NCBI GenBank assembly: GCA_003427395.1
Contig: BFEA01000049.1
Span: forward strand, 3,038,576-3,076,541
Reading direction: 5' to 3'
Length of the DNA: 37,966 nucleotides
Source: Chara braunii
Taxonomy: Eukaryota > Streptophyta > Charophyceae > Charales > Characeae
The translations under genes were made by a program, and so were the position numbers. Below the pieces are notes generated by a model. It was given only the letters and a program-made list of their open reading frames with translations, ran no database searches and was not told where the DNA came from. Of this stretch, positions 29,665 through 37,966 are shown piece after piece (within the stretch, counting starts at the first letter, position 1; every line of letters starts with the position of its first letter).

Positions 29665-31289
29665 CCTGATTTTTGCAAGTGACAGAAAATAGCTTTGGTT
29701 TAAAGCTTAAGTATTCCGCACGAGGCGCGACTGTGTCTGTGGTTTATATTGGCTGGATGTGTGACTAGAACAAAGAGTGTGTGGGCACGCAGATTTTTTA
29801 GGTGCGCGTGATCTTTTTATTTGGTAATGATTGAAGGGTCGGCGTGATCGCCGACCATATATTTTATTTTTTTTTGATTGAACAGGGATTAAAAAGATTA
29901 TGTCTCGTTGATTAATGTGCTTGCCTGTGGCCTCTGTACGTACGGAGAACGACATCGACAACAAGAAGGTTTTGAAGCGTCTTCGGTAGGTCCGCGCATC
30001 GCGCGATGTCCGTTATTTAGGCGTCTGTCAGACCCAAACCCAGACTTGGGCCTAGTATTAGCGGTTACGGCATCCGACTTTCATCGAGGAGATTCAGAGA
30101 TCGAGATCGAGCGCCGACGACGCGGGGGTATCAGAGTAGTGCGAAGGGGCCGAGGAGTTGAGGACCCGGCGGGGTATCCCCCTTGGTTTTGTCGTTAGAA
30201 GTGTCGAAACGGTGCTAGTGGTCCCCGTTTCCTCGTTTCGTCGTATTCCGACGATAGGAAGTTAGATATTTTATTGTTCTATTATTTGTCGTCGTTATTA
30301 TTTAACCCCATGTTTTGTTTTTTTGTAAGCCACGCGTGGCACCAGCCACTGGTGACCGTCACGGCGGTCGAGGACCTTGAGCGTGCGCCTCCCTTAGTTA
30401 ACCAACAGGGCTTGTTGGGGGACCGTAGCAACGTCGCGGCAAGCTGCGGACCATCGGGGACCCATCAGTGCTTCAATCTTCAAAGTTATCATTTGAATAT
30501 TTGCTACTACCACCAAGACCTGCAGCAGGACCTGGGCGCGCACTGGAGGCTTGCAGCGGGCCCGCGCCTTTAATCCTGCAACCCGCCTACATGACGTGGG
30601 CGAGTTCGACCATTGGGGGCCAGAGGAGGTGGTGGGCTCAGCCAGAGTAGGGCGGGTAAGGGGAGGCTGTAGCGGACTGGTAGTGAAACCAGCTGGGCGC
30701 AAGGCTTGTCGGAAAGGGTATAGGGGCGAAGGACTATTCGGCCTATTGGCCATTTTCAGACTATCGCCCCCGGTGAATCTGATGGGCCTGTGTTGGGCAC
30801 TATGGGGCCGCTGCGGCCGGATGCTGCGTCGACAGCAAGAGAGCAGAGCGCAAGGGAGCACGGAGGAGCCTAACCTGCATCGGAGCGCAGTCCTATCGGG
30901 GTGAAGGGCGAAAGGGAGGACATTGTGACAAGTAGGATGGCGAGTCGATGGCTACGAGGGCACTATCGGACTGAAACAGAAAGCAGACGAGCGGAGGCAG
31001 GGCAAGGCAAACAGGGAATCGAGTGGACTTGGACCAAATGCTGCGGTAGGTGCATGTGGCGCGATGGGGCGAAGATGACAGCGAGTGAGCCGGGTGCAGG
31101 TGGAGAGAAAGGGGGCCGACGGACAGGCCGCTATGGGGCGACTGTCGGGCGGGCGCTGAGGCAGGTAGAAGGGGAAAGCCGAGAAGGCGGATGAACGAAC
31201 CTGGTTGGGGCTCTGCGCCAGGTACAGCCATAGTTGAGATGGCGGGAACACCAGCTGAGTGCAACTGTGAGTGGGGTTGTTTGCCCAAT

Positions 31290-31660
31290 CCTCCATGAAA
31301 TCGGGCCGGGGAGGAGGCGAAGCTGGGTTTTCGGGGCGGGCGACCCCGAATATGTAGTTAGATTAAGAGAAAAATTAGTAGGATAAGAGGTAGGAGGAAG
31401 AATTAGTGCGCTGGGGCTATGGCGGGAGCAGATAGAATAAGGTGAAGAAACGAATGTCCTACTCGTTTCTTTACGGGTTTGAGGAAGGGAGGAGTCGATC
31501 CGGGGTTTTTTGGGGCGGGCGACCTCGAATCGGAAGTTAGATTAGGGAGAAAGTTGGTGAATAAGGAGGTATAGGAGCAGAGTGGTGCGCAGAGGTAGAG
31601 GGAAGAGAGTTATAATGGGGACAAGAAACGGATACCCCGGTCGATTCTTGATGGAATCGA
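31290..31660 (+). repeat. Internal tandem units of Y copy B
   Basis: Two units of about 188 bp, each with GGGCGGGCGACC, then AGTTAGATTA, AAGGAGGTA and a GTGCGC word. They are related to 33420-33960 and 4850-5345. Confidence 0.6.
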
Positions 31661-32062
31661 GTACAGGAAGGGGCTAGTATGGTATTCTAGGCCATTTCGA
31701 ACACAACAGTGTAGTTAGTTTTAAGTCAGGACCGTAGATTTAGTCGGGCAACTGTTCTGGGCTGCGTGAGGAAGAGGTCTGCTGCAGAGATGCATCTGGC
31801 TGCATCCCTGGGAGAGGTTCATCCCGACTTTGACCATAGCGTCGATGGAAGCAACATGGGGCAAGCCGCGAGGTCGGGCACTTACCTGTTGGCCGGGGCG
31901 TTGATCATCCTGACTACAAAATAGCCTATCTCTATCTCTTTGCACATATGATTGAAAGTACGGCGTACCTTCCCATGTTCTAGCCTAGGATTCATTAAAG
32001 GGTCGGCCTGATGACCCCGGTCAGATTGGGGGGGCCAGCAGTGCAACGACTGAAATTCGCAC

Positions 32063-32065
<3 letters not shown>

Positions 32066-32111
<46 letters not shown>

Positions 32112-32127
32112 GAGAGAGAGAGAGAGA
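32066..32127. repeat. (AG)n microsatellite
   Basis: About 31 AG units with two or three interruptions, in Y copy B. A shorter GA run lies at the matching part of copy C (34250-34264). Confidence 0.95.
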
Positions 32128-32268
32128 CGCAAGGGTGAAGGAAACGAGATACGTACTCGGTCATGACGACGGTCTGCATGGCCGATGCCAGGGTGAACGG
32201 AAGATCGAGCAGCGGCAACTGAGTGGTGTGGCTAACGCAGCGCAACAAGTGACTATCGCAGTGTCGGC

Positions 32269-32294
32269 GCGAATACCCTTACAAGGGTATCCGC
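32269..32294. repeat. Family Y terminal palindrome, copy C
   Basis: Same sequence as in copy B, 11 of 12 pairs around AC. Confidence 0.85.
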
Positions 32295-33419
32295 CCTAGT
32301 TTTTTGCAAGTGACAGAATATAAGTCTAAAGTTCAAAGGTGAGTCAGTCGCGCGAGTCGCGGCAGTCCTTTGTTTACGTTTGTTGAAGGTTGACTAGAAC
32401 AGAGAGTGCGTGGGAGTGCGGTTTTACTAAAGCGCGCGTGATTTTTTTCCCCTGTTGATGATTGTAAAGCCGGCGCGGATGCTGGTTGCCTTGTTTTATT
32501 ATTATTATTATTTATTTTAGGATTAAAGGATATATTTCTTTTTGACTGATATGTTTGACCGAGACAAGTGCGTGTACGGCGTCGACAGCGACAGTGCGAC
32601 TTTATGCGGTAAGCGGAGTACGTGAGGAATAGAAACGCGGACCAGGATTCTGCGTGTTTGATTGAGGGAGCTTTGGCGGGCGTGGAATGTCGACGGCGCA
32701 GTGCGGCCCACGAAGCCCCAGGCTTGCGCGACGTCAAAGTTTTATTACTGCCCTTATTGTTATTTTTTCTTTTTTTTGTTGTGTATTGTCCTCTTTGGGC
32801 CGGGTGAGACGCCGGTTTTCAACGGGGCCGTCGGCAAGAACATAAGTCAGGGACCTTGAGATCGCGACTTTTTTGACAGTTCGGCTGGGTCCCGGCGTGT
32901 CTTGGAGGCGGGCGAAACTTTTCTGTTAGCGCTCGTCTCGAAACACGGACCGAGGAGTTCAACGTGCATGCGAGCCGGTGAGTGATTAGCCCACGGGGCG
33001 GAAGGAACCGGAGTGGTGGGGACTTTTTCCTGGTGCACCGCCCACCAACCACGACCTGTCGCAAGGGATTTGAGTGTGAGCATGCCGTTGAAACCCGGAA
33101 AATGGGGGATCTTGGATGGGCACAGTGGAACAAAGCGGTCCGAGGCGCTGGTGTGAGATCGCCGAGGGCCACAACCAACTGCGGGCTGCGGGGAACCCCG
33201 TAGCAGCCACATCCGGGCTCAGGTCGTCAACGAGGGGGGCTGCGGGAAGTTAGACGGGCAGCGGAGCCGACGAGAGGTTGAAAACAGCGGTGAATCGAGT
33301 AAGCGGAGCTGCGTGCGAGAGTAGTAGAGGGAAAATAGAACGTTAGTGAACCTAGACGTGAAGACGGGCGTGGTGCATAGGAACGGAGATGGTGGAGAGA
33401 GGAGCTGGGCGCTGGCACT

Positions 33420-33960
33420 CTCAATTCTGAGCGGAATCGAGAGAGAAAATATGCGATCTCGGTTTTTTTTTCCCCGAGGAATTGAACGGCGCGGTCGGAA
33501 TTAGTAGAAAGTTAGTGGATTGGAAGTTAGTGAAGAGAGAGGGTGCGAGGGGCTATGGAGTAAAGGAGTGGAAAGAGGGAGAGTGGAGACCTTCTCCACT
33601 GCTTAGCGGGTTAAAGCGGGATAGGAGGGGACTTTGAGGTTTCAGGCTGGGGCGAAATCGTTAGTAAGGTTAGTTTTGCTGATAGATTAATGAGTAAAGA
33701 GGTTAGTGAAGAAAAGCTTGCGCAGAGATGGCGAGGAGTGAGGAGAGAACGAGAAAGAAAAATCGTCAGTCTCGCCCGTTCCCTGACGAAAACGGGAGAG
33801 GGAGGAGTCGAATCTGGGGTCTTTGAGCCCGGCGACCCCGATTCCAGAGTTAGACTTGATAGAAAGTTAGTAGAAAGGGAGGTAGGAGAAATAATTAGTG
33901 CGCCGGGGTTATGGTTGGAGACGAAGAAGGGGGGGGCGTAGCTGGTTAAATATGGAGTGA
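33420..33960 (+). repeat. Internal tandem units of Y copy C
   Basis: About three diverged units. The clearest stem is CCCGTT (33775-33780) pairing with AACGGG (33790-33795) around ccctgacga. Recurrent AGTTAGT words. Confidence 0.55.
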
Positions 33961-34429
33961 ACTTACCCGCCTTTACGGATAGATTCATTCGAATTTGGAT
34001 GAGCCAACAAAGCAAGTAGCGTGGGGCTAGCCGCGAGGTTAGAGGCTTACCTGTTGCTCGGCGCGTCGCTCATCCTGTTGGCGGAAGTAGCTCGCAGTAG
34101 TCTCTACGAACATGACCGAGCTGGCGATGTAGTATGAACCGAGATTGAGCTACAAAAGCCAACTTGCGCCCGTACCTGGCCGATGGGCGGGGCCAAGTTA
34201 GTATGATAAGGGAGCACAGGTGCAAGGTGAGGGAGCGCACGGTGAGGTAGAGAGAGAGAGAGTGAGAGAGGTGGGGAGAGCTAACGGAGACTTACCTCGT
34301 AGCCGGCGGAGAACCAGTGATGCCAGGTGGACCGAAAGTCGAGCTGCGGTCTCGAGCTTAAGATGCCAAGGGAGGTTGGCGGTGTACCCGCCCATGTTCG
34401 GGCCGTAGGTTCCTTCGGTTCTGCTTATG

Positions 34430-35170
34430 CGGTCGCTAAGCTGCTGGGCTGCCGAGCTGCGGATTGCTGAGTTGCTGGGTTGCCGAACTGCGGTTTGCTG
34501 AGCTGCTGATCAGTGAGCCGCTGGCTCACAGGGTTGTTGCGAGCACGACTGTGCACGGCTGATGCTGTTTTTGGCTGTGTGCGGCTGTTGTTGATTAACT
34601 GTGCGGGGATTGCTGCTGTGGGCAGTTGCTGGCAGGCACAGACCGCGGTTGTGTACTTAGCGCAAACTGCTACTGCTGCCCACTGTGGATTGCCGCATAC
34701 TGCCATGCGCTACTGCCAGCTATTGTCGACTGCTACAGACTGCTATGTGATGCAACTGAGCTTGGAGGAGGGTGATGCGGGATTGCTTACTGATTGAAGA
34801 GGACGCTCAGCTGCTGAATGTGGGAGTGAGAAGCAGAGTTGTAGAGATAACCGAGCCTACCCAGGGCGACGTTTGTGCATACTGCGTTGTTCCTGCAAGG
34901 CTGACCGCCAAGAGAGCGGTGACTTGCTGCGTGAAAAGAGGGACCATCGCTGCTACGTGCGGTAATGAGCTGCTGTTGCGGAATATGGCAAGTTGTTGCC
35001 GCATAATATAACGAACTGTTGCTGTACTGATTGGCAGCACTGCGTATTGCTGCTGGCTGCTGCTGGCCACACGAATTTGCGATGTGTCTATTGACTGGGC
35101 ACAACTTGCCGTTACGTACTGTGAACGGAATGTTGCCTGCTTAGTAACTGCACTCTGCTGAATACCACCA
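34430..35170 (+). repeat. CTG-rich low-complexity region
   Basis: Degenerate repeats of TTGCTG, GCTGCTG and ACTGC at intervals of roughly 8-15 bases, with no fixed period. Frames on both strands are open for 60-127 codons because of this composition (Gln/Ala/Ser/Thr-rich on the minus strand). I do not count them as genes. Confidence 0.65.
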
Positions 35171-35530
35171 TCAACCTTGTCAATCATCATGGCATGTTAT
35201 ACGGCAGCGACTGGGCAAAGGAGAGGTGTTGGAGCTCTGAGGAGCAATTGGGGTAGTGTTGTGACTTGAGGGTTCGTAAGACTGTCATTTCTCCTGCGTT
35301 TGGCTGTGAGTTGACCAAGCTGTCGGTTGGTCACCATTGCGGGGCCCTCAGGCGAAGGAAGATAACAAGGCCCTCTCCTGAAAGTTGAGTCAGTCTCCCT
35401 CTTGTATCTCGAGAGTCTAAAACCCCTTTTCTTCTGCCCTTCTTACTCTCAGTCTAGTCTTGTTCTGAGAGGAAGGCGCCAGGCGGGATTGCAACTTGTA
35501 GGACCGCAGCAAGACTCTGTGGGGAGTAAG

Positions 35531-35587
35531 CCCACCGATTGCGGGAGCTCTGCCGGAACTCAGGAGGAGTTCTGGAGGCAGGGAACT
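35531..35587 (+). repeat. 57-nt identical core of X, copy 3
   Basis: Identical to 6919-6975. Confidence 0.85.
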
Positions 35588-35860
35588 GAAAGGTAACGAT
35601 TGCTCTCCCTCTATAAACCCAGATTATATCCCCTATCTGTATCCCTTTTATGAGTTGACTGAGTATTCTGCATGCAGTTATACTTTGTCTTTATATTTGA
35701 CTTTCAGGACACAAGCCAGACTTAAATAAAGGAATGGATGCAAAATTTCAGTTTTAGTTTTGTTGGTTGTGTGAAAGCAGACTGTTGAAAGGAATTGTAT
35801 CTGGGGAAAGGGCAGGATGGAAAGACAGTTTGCATGAGATTTGACTGGGTCGTTTAAAGG

Positions 35861-35999
35861 CTGGGAAGTCCCCATAAGTTTGGGGAGACCCAGGACTTTG
35901 TTTATTTTGGATTGAGTAGACCGTCAGACCCTTCTATAAGTTTAGGGGGTCTGATTGCTCTGGAGGCTAGGGAGTCCCCATAAGTTTGGGGAGACCCAG
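35861..35999 (+). repeat. Hairpin array, X copy 3
   Basis: Three hairpins. CTGGG (35861-35865) pairs with CCCAG (35889-35893). TCAGACCC (35924-35931) pairs with GGGTCTGA (35947-35954), a perfect 8 bp. A third, with one mismatch, is at 35967-35999. Loop TATAAGTTTA or CATAAGTTTG. Confidence 0.85.
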
Positions 36000-36005
36000 T
36001 GCCGT

Positions 36006-36430
36006 TGTCGCGCACGGCGGTCCCACACCTAGACACAAAGTGATTTTTGTGTCGGACCTCACGGTCGTGTCATGTAGGAGTTTTTTTGTCACTCGTAACA
36101 AGACACCACTCCGACCATGCACGCGTGCTATACCTCTCGCGACTCCCTACGACAGGTTAGGGATCCCACGAGGTACAACATTACCTCCACTTGCGGGAGC
36201 TGTCACTATCCCTTAGGTGAGCGTATCCCTGCTGAGCTACCGACCCACGTGCGAAGGCTTTTATGCAATCGGAGAGGTAGGCCAACCGAGGGCATTTTCT
36301 CAATCGCCGTAGCATAGGCATACGCGTGGTAGAACGTCTTAAGACTGACCCGTATGTCGTGCCCCGAGGTGCCAATTCCCCTGACCGACTATCTAATCAG
36401 GTCGACTTTCTCGGATAGTCTTCCACGCTT
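36006..36430 (+). mobile_element. LTR2 repeat, copy 3, partial
   Basis: It begins TGTCGCGCACGGCGGTCC. From about 36085 it matches LTR2 copy 2 (CACTCCGACC, CTACGACAGG, then ATTACCTCCAC, CGAAGGCTT, AGCATAGG). The second half of the repeat, including the CA tract, is absent, so it is truncated or diverged after 36430. Confidence 0.6.
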
Positions 36431-37485
36431 AGCTAACTAGGACAATGACTCTATGTCTTCTTTGTTAACCATATGAGAAAAAGTCAGGGTCAACCTCCTT
36501 TGTGATCTCTCATTCTCTGAAACAGAAACCTAGACAAATGATTTTCTGAGCTCCAACCGGCTACGGTTTCATTCACAGATATATATGTATGTATGTAAAT
36601 CAGGGGAGCTGAATAAGCGGTGGGCCTTACTTTCACAATTGTTGTGCCCCGTTGTCCGAATATCCCAAATGATTTCAAATTCAGAAGACAACACAAATGT
36701 TCAACACCTGTGCAGATGCAAGAAACCACATACACGCATACAGATGCAGACACAGAATGCGCTACAAGCGTCAACCTTTAACTCATTCATAGCAAGTCCC
36801 TCACTCCCCAAAACCTTGAAAACAACATTCCTTCCTAATCCTGACTCCTTTTACCCCAGCCTTTCACATTTTCAAAGACCTCTGAGTGTGATTTGGACAA
36901 TTTTAGGTATAGATACAGGGGAAGATATATCCGTTTCCTTTCTTATGTCTTGTCTTAGGTGTGGGTATCGAGCCATGTGGAAGTTGAGTCGGAGTTCTAC
37001 CAACCTGTTATCAAACTATAATAGAACTGTAGTTTCTTACGGAGTCTCCCGTAAGTTTTCCAAAGTGACGAAGACCTGTAGACACAACACAACCCAAAAG
37101 AAGCTTAACATTCCTTTTCCCCTAAACTGGAATCTATAATGTTTCTCCCAGACTTGTGCCCTTTGTCTGTCTTCTATCCTTAACTATCTGTTCAGACCAT
37201 TGCCCCTTTTGGTTTAGGTGATGAACCATTGTTCATCCCCTTTTATCCTGAGACGCAGTAATTCCTTCGAACTGCCTCCTTCCCATTCTCCTTGGGATTA
37301 TCTTTTCTGAGTTTCCCTTCCTTTTCCCAACACACATGAACACATTACGAATCCAATCTTGTGGAAAGGAATCTCATGGAGGGAAATCAACTCAAATGTT
37401 CCGAGGTAAATGGGTAGTATTTCTGAGGCAAGATCTCATTTTTCCCCTCTCAGTAAAATCAGAGATAATTAGTTAGGACTGAACG
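36431..37485. other. Unassigned region, possible host sequence
   Basis: Composition changes here to AT-balanced, non-repetitive sequence. A 184-codon + frame (36585-37139) is the longest. Its residues are Ser/Thr/Leu/Lys-rich with no motif I know, so I do not call a gene. This could be host intergenic or intronic DNA. Confidence 0.3.
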
Positions 37486-37642
37486 ATGCAGATTGTGGAG
37501 AAAGTTAGTTGTGTTATGGCAGACCATTCAGGATTTATCCACTTGTTACTGACGCCTGTTTGGCAAAAGGCAAACCTTGTGGGCCTTGGCCCTATGTGTG
37601 CTGAAGCACAATTGGCAGCAGGCTTAACCCATGGTTGGTCAC
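37486..37642 (+). CDS. Possible exon or ORF fragment, unknown
   Basis: The frame from 37486 is protein-like up to about 37640 (Met-Gln-Ile-Val-Glu-Lys-Val, a Gly-Leu-Gly-Pro-Met-Cys-Ala-Glu-Ala stretch, then Leu-Thr-His-Gly) and then enters the hairpin array, where it stops being meaningful. It might be the end of a host exon. The family was not recognised. Confidence 0.2.
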
Positions 37643-37966
37643 TGATAAGGCAGGTTTCTCGTGACATCTTGCTACTCTTATCATTGGCTAGTCACTGATA
37701 AGGCAGGTTTCATAGAACCCTGCTACTCTTATCACTGAATAGACATCAATAAGGGAGGTCACCCGGAACCTCGCTACTCTTATCACTGAATGGATGCGTG
37801 AGCCTATCAGCGATAAGGCAAGTGTCACGGAACCTCGCTGCTCTTATATCTGGCTAGTCACTGATAAGGCCGGTTTCCCTGCTACTCTTATCACTGAATA
37901 GACATCAATAAGGCAGGTCACCCGGAACCTTGCTACTCTTATCACTTAATGAATGCGAGAACCTAT
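37643..37966 (+). repeat. Hairpin tandem array, about 53-bp units
   Basis: Six units, the last running off the window. The outer stem TGATAAG/CTTATCA is at 37643-37649/37677-37683, 37696-37702/37728-37734 and 37862-37868/37887-37893; ATAAG/CTTAT at 37749/37779, 37813/37843 and 37908/37938. Inside most units a second stem pairs GCAGGT-like with ACCTTGC-like or CCCTGC arms. Confidence 0.9.

Larger units (their letters stand above)
29632..32261 (+). mobile_element. Family Y repeat, copy B
   Basis: It starts TGTCGGCGCG with the terminal palindrome (29639-29664). The first 600 bp match Y copy A. GGTATCAGAG at 30127-30136 resembles the tRNA-Met primer site of plant LTR elements, so the first 495 bp could be an LTR, although no CA end is evident. 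Later blocks match copy D (30340-30600 with 4080-4530) and copy C (31860-31920 with 34030-34075; 32180-32215 with 34310-34350). It runs directly into copy C. No pol frame. Confidence 0.65.
32262..34420 (+). mobile_element. Family Y repeat, copy C
   Basis: It starts at 32262 one base after the apparent end of copy B, with the same TGTCGGCGCG and palindrome (32269-32294). Its middle (32980-33100) matches copy D at 4160-4260, and 33250-33960 matches the unit region. CTTACCT words at 34050 and 34290 correspond to one at about 31880 in copy B. Compared with copies A and B, the segment between about 32500 and 32950 is diverged. No coding capacity. The 3' limit is approximate. Confidence 0.6.
35312..36005 (+). 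mobile_element. Family X LTR, copy 3, truncated
   Basis: It starts TGACCAAGCTGTC, contains the 57-nt core (35531-35587) and the beginning of the hairpin array (35861-35999), and is cut by LTR2 copy 3 at 36006. It is closer to X copy 1 than to copy 2 (same loop type and same flanking words). Confidence 0.7.

Noticed and set aside
32021-32248. Minus-strand frame with a Ser-Leu repeat
   Set aside because: Translation of the AG microsatellite.

Overview
The window looks like nuclear DNA of a large, repeat-rich eukaryotic genome, and I see no intact host gene that I can name. The main landmark is a decayed Ty3/gypsy polyprotein on the + strand at 19093-24202. Its motif style (YIDD followed by NPIKG in the RT, a HHCC then D,D35E integrase) reminds me of gypsy elements of charophyte green algae such as Chara. 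That is memory-based inference and was not checked. Nearly everything else is nested LTR-type repeats, small inverted-terminal-repeat elements and tandem arrays. Almost every reading frame carries stops or frameshifts.

Layout. 1-540: poly-T tracts and GC-rich hairpins. 550-3865: unrecognised decayed coding sequence in at least four blocks. 3799-5760: a non-coding repeat I call family Y (copy D). 5761-6646: unassigned, with one possible antisense exon. 6647-10417: family X copy 1 (+), with a 2.1 kb LTR-like body and a TTAA-flanked MITE. 10418-11017: a solo LTR-like repeat, LTR2. 11018-14071: X copy 2 (-), so two X copies face each other around LTR2. 14072-17850: X upstream flank, then Y copy A (-). 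17851-19092: second LTR2 (-), carrying its own MITE. 19093-24202: gypsy gag/pol remnant. 24203-29631: further gypsy debris with two polypurine tracts and several tandem arrays. 29632-34420: two head-to-tail Y copies (B, C). 34430-35170: CTG-rich low-complexity sequence. 35312-36005: X copy 3, cut by a third LTR2 (36006-36430). 36431-37642: unassigned. 37643-37966: a hairpin tandem array running off the end.

The most unusual signal is structural rather than coding. Family X LTRs carry arrays of short hairpins. The loop is nearly invariant while the stem sequence changes from hairpin to hairpin but stays complementary. X copies 1 and 3 use one loop and X copy 2 another, at matching positions in the LTR. 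Three other arrays (8240-8800, 26285-26493, 37643-37966) and the internal units of family Y show the same principle of paired arms around a conserved loop. A 57-nt block that can fold into a hairpin is identical in all three otherwise diverged X copies. I read these as selected RNA (or single-stranded DNA) structures of non-coding LTR elements, perhaps binding or packaging signals. The role is inference; the pairing is directly visible.
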